Assembly: GCF_001485495.1 (NCBI RefSeq)
Contig: NZ_BCNF01000019.1
Location: 1 to 33,879 of the forward strand
Direction: 5' to 3'
Source: Gordonia desulfuricans NBRC 100010
GTDB lineage: Bacteria > Actinomycetota > Actinomycetes > Mycobacteriales > Mycobacteriaceae
DNA length: 33,879 nucleotides
Below the pieces are notes generated by a model, which searched no databases, was not told the origin of the DNA, and saw only the letters and a list, made by a program, of their open reading frames with translations. The translations under genes were made by a program, and so were the position numbers. Each line of letters opens with the position of its first letter. Position 1 is the first letter of the stretch. Positions 14,295 through 23,398 of this stretch are shown here, one piece after another.

Positions 14295-16838
14295 CTACTC
14301 CGAGGCGATCGATTCGGAGATGTTGAGGCGGGCGGCGCGTCGGGCCGGGACGAGCGCACCGACGAGGCACAGCACCACCGACACCCCGACGTAGACCACG
14401 GTGATCGGCCGCGGCGAGTAAGCGATATCCAATGACGTGGTGGCACTGAGTATCTCGTCGGACAGCACATGCAGGACCACACCCATGACGAGGCCGATCA
14501 CGGCACCGACGACGGCCACCGCACCGGCCTCGGCGAGCACCATCTGCGACAGGAACCGACGTGAGGCGCCCATCGCGCGCAGGACGCCGAGTTCGCGTCG
14601 TCGTTCGATCACCGACAGCAACAGCGTGTTGAGCAGCGCGATGGCCGCGGCGACCGACACGATCCACTGGATCGCCACGGTGAACGCACCCGACGCCTCG
14701 GCCTCCATCTTGGTGGCCGCCAGCGCCTCGGCGCCGCTGTAGACCTGCGGCACCACCCCACCGGTGGCCGGATGTGCCGCGGCGATCTCCTCCAGGGCGA
14801 CGCGCACCCGCGCCTCGTCGGCGTCGGGGGTGGTCATCACCTGGAGGTAGGTGGCGCCGGGACGGTCGAACCACTGCCCGAGCAGTGTGCTCGACATCGC
14901 CGCGGTTCCGGAATCGATGGAGACGTAGTCGACGGTGTCGCGGACCACGAGGTCGTGGTATCCGGTCGGGGTGGCCAGCCGGAGGGTGGAACCGACGTGG
15001 GCGTCGAGGGTACGGGCCAGCACATTGGAGAGCAGGATGCCGTCACCGGCCAACACCTGTTGCACCGCCTCGGCACTCGCCTTGCGCATGAACGGCGCCT
15101 TGGAGCCGGGCACGAGGCCCTGCATCAGCACCCGCGCGTCACCGATGTTCACCGACGCCCACTGTCCCGGAATCACCTCGGCGACACCGGGAACCGCACG
15201 GACCTCGCCGGCGATCTGTTCCGGGAGGACGGGCCCGAGCGGCACCTGCTCCTTGCCGGTGGACGAGACATAGAAGTCCGGATCACCCAGGCCGTCCAGG
15301 GATTTCGAGATCGATCCGACGAGATTGTCCAGCGCACCCGATGTTCCGATACCGACCGCGATCGCCACCGCGACGGTCATCAGGGTGGCCCAGGCGCGGC
15401 GCGGTGCGCGTTCGGTGTTGACCGACGCGAGCCGTCCGGGACCGCCGAACAGCCGGGCCAGCCGCACCACCATCTCGACGAGCGGCTTGGTCAGCGCGAA
15501 ACACAACAGGAGCGCGCCGATCGCGTAGACCGCGCCGGCCAGGATCGCGGGACGGTCGGGCACCGTCGCCACGATCACCCACGATCCGATCAGGCCGACG
15601 ATCCCGGCGATCGCGGACACCCACACCAGCGGGCCGCGCCGCGACGAGGCGTCCGCAGCGGCCTCACCCTGCGACATCGCCTCGACCGGCGACACCGAGA
15701 ACACCGACCGCGCAGCCAGACTCGTCGCCGCCACACAGGCGATCACACACGCCACCACGGCCACCACCGGCGCATACCCGGGCAGGTGGTAGCCGATCTC
15801 GATGGACACCTGATCGCGGTTCAGCGCGGGCACGGTGGAGATCGCCCAGCGGCCGGCCGCCCACCCCAGCGGCACACCGATCAGACCACCCACGAGACCG
15901 AACAGCGCCGCCTCACCGAGCATGTCGCCGACGAGATCACCACGACGGGCGCCGAGCGCGCGAACCATCGCCAGCGACTGCCGCCGCGACGCGACCGCCA
16001 TGTTCATGGTGTTGAACACCAGGAATGCGGCGATCACCAGCGACACCAGCGAGACCAGCAGCGTGGCATCACGGGTCACCGAACTGGCCACCTCGGCCTG
16101 TTCGGCACGGAAATCCGGGTTCACCACCACCGCCCGGCCGTCGACGACCCGCTCGATCCCCGAACGCACGGTGGCCACATCGGCCCCCGGCGCCACCACG
16201 ACCAGGACGGAGTCCACCCGACCGTCCATCCCGGTGAGTCGTTGCGCCAGGCCGAGATAGGCGAAGATGTAGTTGCCCTGGTTGAGTTCGTCCGCGGCGC
16301 CCCCGGGTACCACCCGCAACACCCGAACCTCGGTGTCGCCGATCGAGACCTGTTGTCCCTCATGGAGTCCGGTCCCCGGTCCGGCGATGATCCCGTCGGC
16401 GAGGTCGTCCAGCGACACCGACGGGCCACCGGCCTCGGCCGCTGCGGCGACCTCCCCCGACAACGACGTCACCTGATAGTCCGAACCCAGCAGCGGGATG
16501 GTGCGGTCGCCGATGGTCACCGACCCGCGCACCATCGGCACCGCGGCCTTGACGTCGGGGACGTCACGACGGATCTGGCCGACGAGGTCCTGTTCCACAC
16601 CGGAGTCGGCGATGGCGGCGACCTCGAGGTCGGCGGTGCCGGCGATCGCGGCGTTGAACTGACGCACCGACGCCGTCAGGGACCCGTAGGTGCCGAGCAC
16701 CGCGACGAGCAGCGCCGACGACACGATCACCACGATCAGCGAGGTGAACAGGCGTAGTCGGTGGGTGCGGATCTCGCGCAGGTTGAGCAGGCGGACGCGG
16801 CCCAGACCCGCGCCGAGCCGGGCCGGCACCGACCTCAC
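14295..16838 (-). CDS. ABC transporter permease, FtsX/MacB family, double FtsX domain
   Basis: This 847-aa membrane protein is the permease of an ABC exporter or mechanotransmission complex. It begins with a typical REIRTHRLRLFTSLIVVIVSSALLV helix, then an extracytoplasmic domain (about 50-245). A first FtsX domain follows at about 250-370, containing NTMNMAVASRRQSLAMVRALGARR. After central helices and a second periplasmic-type domain comes a second FtsX domain with NTLLLSVIERRRELGVLRAMGASRR and a final RRAARLNISESIASE. The repeated RELxxLRAxG coupling motif is the one that contacts the ATPase. The start GTG 16838 overlaps the ATPase stop (GTGA), so the two are translationally coupled. Substrates of such single-chain permeases in actinobacteria are mostly unknown; lipids, lipoproteins or peptides are candidates. 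Confidence 0.92.
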   Translation of the reverse strand: MRSVPARLGAGLGRVRLLNLREIRTHRLRLFTSLIVVIVSSALLVAVLGTYGSLTASVRQFNAAIAGTADLEVAAIADSGVEQDLVGQIRRDVPDVKAAVPMVRGSVTIGDRTIPLLGSDYQVTSLSGEVAAAAEAGGPSVSLDDLADGIIAGPGTGLHEGQQVSIGDTEVRVLRVVPGGAADELNQGNYIFAYLGLAQRLTGMDGRVDSVLVVVAPGADVATVRSGIERVVDGRAVVVNPDFRAEQAEVASSVTRDATLLVSLVSLVIAAFLVFNTMNMAVASRRQSLAMVRALGARRGDLVGDMLGEAALFGLVGGLIGVPLGWAAGRWAISTVPALNRDQVSIEIGYHLPGYAPVVAVVACVIACVAATSLAARSVFSVSPVEAMSQGEAAADASSRRGPLVWVSAIAGIVGLIGSWVIVATVPDRPAILAGAVYAIGALLLCFALTKPLVEMVVRLARLFGGPGRLASVNTERAPRRAWATLMTVAVAIAVGIGTSGALDNLVGSISKSLDGLGDPDFYVSSTGKEQVPLGPVLPEQIAGEVRAVPGVAEVIPGQWASVNIGDARVLMQGLVPGSKAPFMRKASAEAVQQVLAGDGILLSNVLARTLDAHVGSTLRLATPTGYHDLVVRDTVDYVSIDSGTAAMSSTLLGQWFDRPGATYLQVMTTPDADEARVRVALEEIAAAHPATGGVVPQVYSGAEALAATKMEAEASGAFTVAIQWIVSVAAAIALLNTLLLSVIERRRELGVLRAMGASRRFLSQMVLAEAGAVAVVGAVIGLVMGVVLHVLSDEILSATTSLDIAYSPRPITVVYVGVSVVLCLVGALVPARRAARLNISESIASE

Positions 16839-17521
16839 GCGATCTTTCCGTCCCGCACGGTGATGGTCTGGTCGGCGACCGATGCAGCGTTGGGATCATG
16901 GGTCACCATCACCACCAGCCGGTCGCCACCCTCGTGGGCGACGTCGGAGAGCAGTTCGAGAACCGATGCGCCGGTGGCGGAGTCGAGGTTGCCGGTGGGC
17001 TCGTCGGCGAGCAGGATGGCCGGTTCCATGATCAGCGACCGCGCGATGGCCACCCGCTGCATCTGTCCGCCGGACAACTCCGACGGACGATGGTCGACGC
17101 GGTCGCCGAGGCCGACCCGCTCGAGCAGCTCGATGGCGCGCGGTTTGGCCTTGCGCAGCGACTGGCTGTCGAGCAGTCGGGGCAGGGCGACGTTCTCCCA
17201 CGCCGACATGGTGGGGACGAGATTGAAGAACTGGAAGACGAAGCCGACGGTGGTGCGCCGGAACTCCGACGCCGCGGCGTCGTCGAGCGATCCGAGGTCG
17301 ACACCGGCGACCCGGATGGTTCCCGACGTCGGGGTGTCGAGGGCCCCCATGAGGTGCAGCAGCGTCGACTTGCCCGCACCCGACGGTCCGACCACGGAGA
17401 CGAACCGACCGCCCGCGAGACTCAGGTCGAGGCCGTCGAGTGCACGCACCCGCTCCTCGCCCAGCCGGTACTCACGTACCAGATCGATCGCCTCGACCAG
17501 ATTCTGCTCCCCGTCAGCCAC
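16835..17521 (-). CDS. ABC transporter ATP-binding protein, LolD/MacB family
   Basis: This 228-aa cytoplasmic ATPase has Walker A GPSGAGKST (45-53), Q-loop region FVFQFFNLVP (about 95-104), signature LSGGQ (149-153) and Walker B with D-loop LLADEPTGNLD (170-180). The switch is VMVTHD near 205. It powers the double-FtsX permease encoded immediately downstream with a 4-nt overlap. The start is taken as GTG 17521 because the sequence before it reads as non-coding and the length then matches LolD-type subunits. It lies 40 nt downstream of the PLP enzyme gene on the same strand, so it may be co-transcribed with it. Confidence 0.93.
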   Translation of the reverse strand: MADGEQNLVEAIDLVREYRLGEERVRALDGLDLSLAGGRFVSVVGPSGAGKSTLLHLMGALDTPTSGTIRVAGVDLGSLDDAAASEFRRTTVGFVFQFFNLVPTMSAWENVALPRLLDSQSLRKAKPRAIELLERVGLGDRVDHRPSELSGGQMQRVAIARSLIMEPAILLADEPTGNLDSATGASVLELLSDVAHEGGDRLVVMVTHDPNAASVADQTITVRDGKIA

Positions 17522-17561
17522 GGGAGTGATCGTAGCCGGACCGCCGAACCGCGAGCAGCGG

Positions 17562-18710
17562 TCAGTCGATCCAGCGGCCGGTGGCGAAGAACTCCTCGAG
17601 TACCGCGGCGGGCCCGGCCGGATCGAGTTGCTGCGCCGCGAGCCAGTCGTCGTCGAAGTAGGTGGTGGCATACCGGTCACCGGAATCGCACAGCAGCGTC
17701 ACGACGCTGCCGGCGCGGCGCTCGGCGACCATCTCCGCGACCAGCGCCAGCGCACCCCACATGTTGGTGCCGGTGGATCCGCCGACGCGGCGGCCGAGCC
17801 GGTCACTGATCGCATGGGTGGCGGCGATCGAGGCGGCGTCGGGCACACCGATCATCCGGTCGATGACCTGCGAGACGAACGACGGTTCCACGCGTGGGCG
17901 ACCGATGCCCTCGATCCGCGACCCCGCGTCGGAGGTGATCGAACCGTCACCGGCGGCATAGGCGGGCAGGAACACCGAGTTCTCCGGGTCGACGACGGCC
18001 AGCCAGGTGGGATGGCGGCGGTAGCGCAGGTAGCGGCCGAGGGTCGCCGACGTGCCGCCGGTACCCGCGCCGACCACGATCCAGGTGGGGATCGGGTGCT
18101 CCTCGTCGGCCATCTGCGCGAAGATCGACTCGGCGATGTTGTTGTTGCCGCGCCAGTCGGTGGCACGCTCGGCCATCGTGAACTGGTCGATGAAGTGACC
18201 GCCCAGTTCACGCTCGAGCCGCAGCGCCTCGTCGTACACCTGGTTGGCACGTTCGACGAGGTGGCACCGGCCGCCCTGCCGTTCGATCAGCGCGGTCTTG
18301 GCCGGCGAGGTGGACGCGGCCATCACCGCGATGAACGGGACGCCGATCAGCCGCGCGAAGTAGGCCTCGCTGACCGCTGTCGAGCCCGAGGACGCCTCGA
18401 TCACCGGGGTGCCCTCGGTGATCCAGCCGTTGCAGATCGCATAGAGGAACAACGAGCGCGCCAGCCGGTGCTTGAGCGAGCCGGTGGGGTGGGTGCTCTC
18501 GTCCTTGAGGTAGAGGTCGACGCCGGTGGGACGGCCGTCGTCGGCGGTCCAGCGGGACCATTCCGGGAGTTCGACACGCAACAGGTGGGTGTCGGCGCTG
18601 CGTCGGGTGTCGGCGTCGATCAGCCGGACCGCGTTGTCGGCCCAGGCACGGTCGAGGCGGCGGTCGATGTCGACGGTCCGGGCCCCGGCCGGCCGCACAT
18701 CACCGGTCAT
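17562..18710 (-). CDS. PLP-dependent cysteine-synthase-family enzyme (Cds1/CysK2-like)
   Basis: This 382-aa fold-type II PLP enzyme binds the cofactor through Lys80 in [26 protein letters not shown] holds the substrate-carboxylate loop and [17 protein letters not shown] the phosphate-binding glycines. The long N-terminus and the [21 protein letters not shown] block mark the actinobacterial subgroup annotated as a cysteine-synthase-like lyase; mycobacterial members include a cysteine desulfhydrase and an S-sulfocysteine synthase. Which reaction applies here cannot be decided from sequence: O-acetyl- or O-phosphoserine sulfhydrylation, or H2S release from cysteine. The start ATG 18710 is 2 nt after the DUF4229 stop, indicating coupling. 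Confidence 0.85.
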   Translation of the reverse strand: MTGDVRPAGARTVDIDRRLDRAWADNAVRLIDADTRRSADTHLLRVELPEWSRWTADDGRPTGVDLYLKDESTHPTGSLKHRLARSLFLYAICNGWITEGTPVIEASSGSTAVSEAYFARLIGVPFIAVMAASTSPAKTALIERQGGRCHLVERANQVYDEALRLERELGGHFIDQFTMAERATDWRGNNNIAESIFAQMADEEHPIPTWIVVGAGTGGTSATLGRYLRYRRHPTWLAVVDPENSVFLPAYAAGDGSITSDAGSRIEGIGRPRVEPSFVSQVIDRMIGVPDAASIAATHAISDRLGRRVGGSTGTNMWGALALVAEMVAERRAGSVVTLLCDSGDRYATTYFDDDWLAAQQLDPAGPAAVLEEFFATGRWID

Positions 18711-18712
18711 GC

Positions 18713-19018
18713 TCAGTTGCCGCCGCGCAGCCGCGACTGGAGATCCTCGTGGCGGGCACGGCGCTGTCCGTCGACGATGGCGATCTGGTTGTTGACGCGC
18801 ACCCGGAGCTTCTTGAAGACCACCATGCCCAGCGGCAGGGCGATCAGCACCCCGAAGACCGCGGCCACCAGCACGGGCACGTCGACACCCGCGAGTTTTC
18901 CGACGCCCCAGATGATCGCGGCGAGCGCCACGACCAGGACCAGGCGGGCGACGGTGTACAGCGCGATCGACAGGGTGAGGTCACCCGCACCGACGTGCTC
19001 TTTCTGCTCTTCACTCAC
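18713..19018 (-). CDS. DUF4229 small membrane protein
   Basis: This 101-aa protein has two hydrophobic segments (roughly 17-39 and 44-64) followed by a basic cytoplasmic tail, [34 protein letters not shown], a layout typical of DUF4229. Its function is unknown. From memory, a protein of this type (Rv0531) lies near ccsA and menA in mycobacteria, as here. GTG 19018 is chosen as start, although GGAGGG lies only about one base before it; GTG 19051 is an alternative. It heads the operon with the PLP enzyme and probably the ABC transporter. Confidence 0.75.
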   Translation of the reverse strand: MSEEQKEHVGAGDLTLSIALYTVARLVLVVALAAIIWGVGKLAGVDVPVLVAAVFGVLIALPLGMVVFKKLRVRVNNQIAIVDGQRRARHEDLQSRLRGGN

Positions 19019-19447
19019 GCCCTCCAGGGTACGTCCCCGCGATCGGGTCACCGACCGGACGCCCGATCGGGCGGCCGGGGCACCGATTGCCCGGATTCGG
19101 GGTACGGACGGACGGGGCGAAACGTCGGCTCGACGCGAACCAGGGCGATGTCAACCGTTCCGGCCCCGCGGGGTCATGTGTAAAACTGTGCCATCGCGGT
19201 GGTCCGAACGAGGGACATCGTCCACTGTTTGACGCCACGGACCGCAAAAGGATGCACCTGCGGTTCCCAAGGGTCGGTAAAAGCCGCTGGTCCTGGCTTC
19301 ATGCAGGTCACAGGCCTCTTTACGCTTCCTTTACCTCCTCCTGAATGTTCGAGTACCTGGGCGATTTGCGTGTATTCATGGTGGCAAGCGCGCACCGCGC
19401 GACCGTGTCGGAGGCGTCCGGTTTCCGACCATGACAAAGGGAGTCCC
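19019..19447. other. Long non-coding gap upstream of bldC
   Basis: No convincing gene occupies these 429 bases; the frames here lack actinobacterial codon bias. The stretch has several lower-GC islands. Possible plus-strand -10 boxes are TAAAAC after GGTCATGTG (near 19183) and TGTATT near 19373-19378; both lack a strong -35. If the first is used, bldC would have a leader of about 250 nt. No known riboswitch class was recognised by eye. Confidence 0.4.
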
Positions 19448-19669
19448 ATGACCGCCATCGAACCGAACACCGCAGGCGTCATCACCCCCGGCCTCGCGAG
19501 CCAGCACACGCTGACTCCTGGACAGGTGGCCGCGATGTTCAACGTCAACCCCAAGACCGTTGCTCGCTGGGCCACCTCCGGAATCCTCGGCTCCATCCGC
19601 ACCCCGGGCGGACACCGCCGCTTCCGCGAGGAAGACGTCGTCGCCCTGCTCAACCGCCGCGTCCCCTGA
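19448..19669 (+). CDS. bldC: BldC family MerR-type transcription factor
   Basis: This 73-aa DNA-binding protein is a single MerR-like winged HTH without an effector domain: LTPGQVAAMFNVNPKTVARWATSG (22-45), then the wing SIRTPGGHRRFREEDVVALL. It is close to Streptomyces BldC, which controls the timing of development by binding cooperatively to direct repeats, and to its mycobacterial homologues. In a non-sporulating mycolata the role is probably growth-phase or stress control (inference). The start is ATG 19448, five bases after an AAGGGAG Shine-Dalgarno sequence. The upstream extension of the frame is non-coding. Confidence 0.9.
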   Translation: MTAIEPNTAGVITPGLASQHTLTPGQVAAMFNVNPKTVARWATSGILGSIRTPGGHRRFREEDVVALLNRRVP

Positions 19670-19739
19670 CCGCCACCTCCACGACATCACCGGTCCGCCG
19701 ACACCGCCGACACCACCGATTCGCCACAGCCGACCCGCC

Positions 19740-19768
19740 CGTCCGCAACTCACGTAAGCTTGCGGACG
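19740..19768 (+). promoter_or_regulatory. 9-bp inverted repeat abutting a Shine-Dalgarno sequence
   Basis: CGTCCGCAA (19740-19748) and TTGCGGACG (19760-19768) are perfect complements around an 11-nt loop. The last G is the first base of the GGGAGG ribosome binding site (19768-19773). A TAAGCT in the loop could be a -10 box; then the element would act as an operator. If transcription starts further upstream it would be a hairpin limiting ribosome access. Confidence 0.55.
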
Positions 19769-19778
19769 GGAGGTTGCC

Positions 19779-19979
19779 ATGGCACTGCTGTTCACCCTGA
19801 TCGGGCTCATCGCGATCGGATTCCTGCTGTGGCGGACATTCGGACCGCAGGTGACCGAACGCGCCGAGGCCCGCCATCGCGGGCCGGTCGGCCCGGACGA
19901 CGATCCCGATTTCCTGATGGATCTCGATCGTCGAACCCACCGTCCCGGCCAGTCCGGTCCCGACGCCGACGACACCTGA
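19779..19979 (+). CDS. 66-aa single-pass membrane protein
   Basis: This short protein has one N-terminal hydrophobic helix (about 2-20, ALLFTLIGLIAIGFLLW), then a polar tail with an acidic DDDPDFLMDLDRR block at about 40-52. A GGGAGG sequence five bases before ATG 19779 and GC-rich third positions support expression. Similar small proteins with a DPDFL-type acidic patch occur in mycolata, but no function is known. A perfect inverted repeat touches its ribosome binding site. It lies between bldC and the XRE regulator, all on the plus strand. Confidence 0.75.
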   Translation: MALLFTLIGLIAIGFLLWRTFGPQVTERAEARHRGPVGPDDDPDFLMDLDRRTHRPGQSGPDADDT

Positions 19980-20066
19980 TCGGGACCGTCGTACCCGTGA
20001 CCGCCGTTCGTTCATGTGAATTCCCAGTTCAGCGGTACTGTATTCGGTTGTCCGATGCACCGATCC

Positions 20067-20084
20067 ACTGTCCTATACAGCTGT
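20067..20084. promoter_or_regulatory. Nested palindromes upstream of the XRE regulator gene
   Basis: ACTGT (20067-20071) precedes TATACAG, giving CTGT-N5-ACAG, and ACAGCTGT (20077-20084) is a perfect 8-bp palindrome sharing the ACAG. TATACA (20074-20079) could be a -10 box; TTGTCC lies upstream near 20048. The cluster ends about 50 nt before the GTG and looks like an operator/promoter region. Confidence 0.4.
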
Positions 20085-20135
20085 CACTCGGGTAACCTCA
20101 GATACTCGTGAAGCGGGGGCGACGAGTGAGGAAGC

Positions 20136-20597
20136 GTGGACGGCGACGACGGACTTGGCGGTAACGGCCACAGTTTCTCGGACAAGCTGTGTCGGCTGTT
20201 CGACACCGTCCGCGACCACAACGGTCAGCCGTACACCGGTAAGCGCATCGCGGCCAAGGCCAATGCGCTCGGCTATTCGGTCAGCGACGCCTACATCTCC
20301 CAGTTGCGTACGGGCAAGGCCCGCACGCCGTCGTTCCGCACCGTCGAGGGCATCGCACGCGCCTTCGAGGTGAGCGTCACCTATTTCCTCAGCAATCCCG
20401 AGCAGGACATCGACCGCGTCCGCCGACAGCAGGACTACGTCCAACTGCTGGCGGTGACACGCGGTCAACTCGCCAACGTGGACCTCGGCGCACTGTGCCC
20501 GGACACCATCGAGGCGATGATCGGGCTGCTCAAGGTACTCAAGACCCAGGCCGAACTGGCCGCCGAACGATCCGACAACGGGACCGGCGCGGCCTGA
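20136..20597 (+). CDS. XRE-family regulator with EspR-like architecture
   Basis: This 153-aa DNA-binding protein has an N-terminal lambda-repressor-like HTH at about 14-85: FSDKLCRLFDTVRDHNGQPY, then AYISQLRTGKARTPSFRTVEGIARAF and VTYFL. A helical C-terminal region (about 90-145) probably mediates dimerisation. The LFDTV...YISQLRTG...YF pattern and the overall layout match mycobacterial EspR, a nucleoid-associated regulator of cell-wall and secretion genes. It is probably a paralogue rather than EspR itself. The start GTG 20136 has GAGGAAG only one base away, but no other in-frame start exists. It is convergent with ccsB. Confidence 0.82.
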   Translation: MDGDDGLGGNGHSFSDKLCRLFDTVRDHNGQPYTGKRIAAKANALGYSVSDAYISQLRTGKARTPSFRTVEGIARAFEVSVTYFLSNPEQDIDRVRRQQDYVQLLAVTRGQLANVDLGALCPDTIEAMIGLLKVLKTQAELAAERSDNGTGAA

Positions 20598-20598
20598 A

Positions 20599-20616
20599 CC
20601 CGCCGTCGACGGCGGG
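20599..20616. terminator. Palindrome between the XRE gene and ccsB
   Basis: CCCGCCGTCGACGGCGGG is a perfect 18-bp palindrome starting 2 nt after the XRE stop and ending 28 nt before the ccsB stop. It can fold with a 7-bp GC stem and a TCGA loop. It is a plausible bidirectional terminator, without a clear U-run. Confidence 0.55.
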
Positions 20617-20644
20617 ACGGCGCAGCGGCGGGCGGAGCGGCCGA

Positions 20645-21664
20645 TCAGAGCCCGGCGTAGCTGTGCAGCCCGGACACCACCAGGTTGATGATGAACAGGT
20701 TGAACAGCAGCGCGATGAAGCCGGCCACGTTGATCCAGGCGGCCGCGGTGTTGCGCCAGCCCGCCGTGGCCCGTGCATGCAGGTACGCCGCGTAGATCAC
20801 CCACGCGATGAACGACACCGTCTCCTTGGGGTCCCAGCCCCAGAACCGGCCCCAGGCCGCCTCGGCCCAGATCGCGCCGCAGATGACGCCGAGGCCGAAC
20901 AGCGGGAAACCGAACACCACACACTTGTAGGCCAGCCGGTCCAGCGACTCCGCCGACGGGATGTGGGCCACCAGGCGGATCACGCCACCCTTGAAGCCGC
21001 CACCCGGGCGGTCGTTCTCCTCGGCCTCGGCACCCCACCGCATCTTGGCCAGATACAGCAGGCTCGCGACACCGGAGACCAGCAGCACACCGGACGAGAT
21101 CGAGATGATCGAGACGTGGATGGCCAGCCAGTACGACTTCAGTGCGGGCACCACCGGGGCGGCCTGGGTGTAGAGCCAGCGTCCGCCGATGAACATCAGC
21201 AGCGTGACCGGCAGCAGCACGAACGACATCAGCGCACGGTTGGCCGGCTTGCGCAGGGCCACCAGACCCGCCACCACACAGGCGGCACAGGTCAGCGAGA
21301 TGAACTCGTACATGTTGCCCCAGGGGGCACGGTCGGTGGCGATACCGCGGGTGACGATGGAGGCCACATGCGCGGCCAAACCGACGAACACCACCGGGTA
21401 GGCCATCGCGGCGATCCGGTCGGAGAAGGTGCGTGACGCGCGTGGGTCGTCGGCGACCTTGCCGGGCACCCGCTCGACGGTGGACCCGCCGGCCGCACCC
21501 GCGGCGACGAGCTCCTCCTTGGCGGCCAGGCGACGCGTCCGTGCACCGGCCAGCGCCGCCCAGAACATGAGCATCGCGAGTACGTACACCGTCATCGCGG
21601 TGCCGTAGAGCAGGTCGGAGTAGCGTGCCAGCGTCTCGTCGACCTGCACCGTCACGTTGTCCAT
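20645..21664 (-). CDS. ccsB: Cytochrome c biogenesis protein CcsB/ResC (haem handling, system II)
   Basis: This 339-aa integral membrane protein works with ResB in system II cytochrome c maturation: it carries haem across the membrane and attaches it to CXXCH motifs. The signature Trp-rich segment WGRFWGWDPKETVSF lies in the C-terminal third, within CcsA-type helices. Conserved His candidates are near HVASI, IHVSI and LHARA. A GGGFKGG-containing loop and about eight hydrophobic segments are seen. ATG 21664 is preferred because AGGTGA lies five bases before it; a GTG at 21673 overlaps that site. It is the last gene of the hemL-ccs operon, 33 nt after resB. Confidence 0.93.
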   Translation of the reverse strand: MDNVTVQVDETLARYSDLLYGTAMTVYVLAMLMFWAALAGARTRRLAAKEELVAAGAAGGSTVERVPGKVADDPRASRTFSDRIAAMAYPVVFVGLAAHVASIVTRGIATDRAPWGNMYEFISLTCAACVVAGLVALRKPANRALMSFVLLPVTLLMFIGGRWLYTQAAPVVPALKSYWLAIHVSIISISSGVLLVSGVASLLYLAKMRWGAEAEENDRPGGGFKGGVIRLVAHIPSAESLDRLAYKCVVFGFPLFGLGVICGAIWAEAAWGRFWGWDPKETVSFIAWVIYAAYLHARATAGWRNTAAAWINVAGFIALLFNLFIINLVVSGLHSYAGL

Positions 21665-21697
21665 CGATGTCACCTCATCTGTGTGCGCCGCGCGGGA

Positions 21698-23398
21698 CTA
21701 CAGCCTGCGCAGTCGGCTCGCCGGTCCCGAGGACCTCTGCTCGGACGCGAGCAGCGCCGTGGCCTGCTCGTCGAAGCCCTCGCCCCAACCCGCCTGATCG
21801 GTACGGGCCAGCCCGGCAATCTCTACTACAGTACGTCGTTCCCCGTCGGTGTTCGACTGCCCCGGTTCGGGCACCAGACGCGCCCACACCCGGCGGCGCC
21901 GCACCAGCAGCGACACGAGCAGTCCGACGAGCATCACGACCGAGCTGATCAGCACCCAGTTCTGGGCCGGATCGTGGGAGACCTGCACCGACACCCAGCG
22001 TTTGTAGCCGTCGAAGCTCACCACCGTGCCGTCGGCCAGCTTGGTGCTCGCGCCCACCGCCAGGTTCGCCTGCGCCTGACGCTGCAACCGGCCCTGGTTG
22101 ATCAGCTGCTGGTCGAGCGAATACGCATTCTGCGGCAGCCCGGTGTCGAGACCGGTGTCGCCCTTGTAGATGCGGATCGCGACCTGCGGATCGTCGGGCA
22201 CCGGCGACGCCGAGCTCAGCAGGGTGCCGTGATAGAAGGCGTCGGGCGCGAAGATCCCCTCGATCGCGATCTGGTTCTTGCGGCGGACGTCCTCGTCGGG
22301 GTACATGCCGGCCGGGGTGTCGTAGCGCACCGCACCCGACGACAGCATCGTCTGCAGCTCGTCCGGGATGAACAGGGCGGTCTGGGTGCGCTTCTCCCCG
22401 TTCGGGAAGGTCACGCTGAACGTCGGGGCGAAGCCGTTGCCGAGCACGTACACGCGGTCACCGGCGATCCGCAGCGGCTCGTTGACCTTGATCGAGGTCT
22501 TCGCCCAGTCCGCCGGGTTCGTGCCGGCGCCGGTGCCGTCGACGTAGGAGACCGTGGCGTCGTACATGTCGGGCTGGCCGCTCGGCAGGAAGGTCGCCGA
22601 GAAGTCGTCGATCCGGATGCAGAACGGGTTGAGATCGGTGCCGTCGACCAGCGCACCGGCACGGAACGAGTCGTACACCGCGGTCGAGGTGTTGCACAGC
22701 CCCTGCTCGCCGTCGGCGACCAGGCTCCGGGTGCCCTCGTAGCCGTACAGCTTGCCCGCGGCGATCGCGATCAGCAGTGCCAGCAACGCGAAGTGGAAGA
22801 CCAGGTTGCCGAACTCGCGCAGGTACCCCTTCTCCGCCGACACCTCGACGCAGCCGTCCGGGTAGGCCTTGGACGGTTCGCGCACCACCACCTGCCGACG
22901 CCATCCGCGCAGGTTCCCGGCGATCCGGTCGCCGATCTCCTCGGGATCGCCGTCGACGGTGGCGGTCAGGTGCCGCGGCAGCCGACCCAGGTTGCGGGGC
23001 GCGGCGACCGGCTTGGCGCGCAGGCTCTTGGCGTGCTCGATCATGCGCGGGGTCAGACAGCCCACCAGCGAGATGAACAGCAGCACATAGATCGCGGTGA
23101 ACCAGACGCTGGAGAACACGTCGAACAGCTGCAGCCGGTCCATCCACTCGCCGAGCCAGCCGTGGTCGGCGATGTAGGTCAGCGTCTTCTGCTCGTTGAG
23201 TGTGCGCTGGGGCAGCAAGGCGCCCGGGATGGCCGCAAGGGCCAGCAGGAACAGCAGCACCAGCGCGGTGCGCATCGAGGTGAGCGAACGCCACACGTTG
23301 CGCAGCGGCCACCAGAGTCGTCGGATGGCCCAGTGCGGTGTGCGGGGCGGGTGGGGGTCGGCCGGATTCTCGGCGACCGGGGCGTCGGCACGGGTCAT
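21698..23398 (-). CDS. resB: Cytochrome c biogenesis protein ResB
   Basis: This 566-aa membrane protein is the ResB/Ccs1 subunit that forms the system II haem-lyase complex with CcsB. After a Pro-rich N-terminus, [29 protein letters not shown] is the hallmark first helix. Two further helices ([16 protein letters not shown] and [24 protein letters not shown]) precede a large extracytoplasmic domain. The last helix, [24 protein letters not shown], follows ISVHDPAQN-type sequence. The start ATG 23398 overlaps the ccdA stop (ATGA). The frame continues upstream as a shadow of ccdA, so a longer reading would be wrong. Confidence 0.93.
   Translation of the reverse strand: MTRADAPVAENPADPHPPRTPHWAIRRLWWPLRNVWRSLTSMRTALVLLFLLALAAIPGALLPQRTLNEQKTLTYIADHGWLGEWMDRLQLFDVFSSVWFTAIYVLLFISLVGCLTPRMIEHAKSLRAKPVAAPRNLGRLPRHLTATVDGDPEEIGDRIAGNLRGWRRQVVVREPSKAYPDGCVEVSAEKGYLREFGNLVFHFALLALLIAIAAGKLYGYEGTRSLVADGEQGLCNTSTAVYDSFRAGALVDGTDLNPFCIRIDDFSATFLPSGQPDMYDATVSYVDGTGAGTNPADWAKTSIKVNEPLRIAGDRVYVLGNGFAPTFSVTFPNGEKRTQTALFIPDELQTMLSSGAVRYDTPAGMYPDEDVRRKNQIAIEGIFAPDAFYHGTLLSSASPVPDDPQVAIRIYKGDTGLDTGLPQNAYSLDQQLINQGRLQRQAQANLAVGASTKLADGTVVSFDGYKRWVSVQVSHDPAQNWVLISSVVMLVGLLVSLLVRRRRVWARLVPEPGQSNTDGERRTVVEIAGLARTDQAGWGEGFDEQATALLASEQRSSGPASRLRRL

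Noticed and set aside
14772..16757. 661-codon open frame on the plus strand
   Set aside because: It is exactly antisense to the FtsX permease, is rich in Arg/His/Gly and has no domain or ribosome site; it is a GC-driven shadow.
16761..19232. 823-codon plus-strand open frame
   Set aside because: It spans the antisense of the ABC ATPase, the PLP enzyme and DUF4229, all of which have clear motifs on the minus strand.
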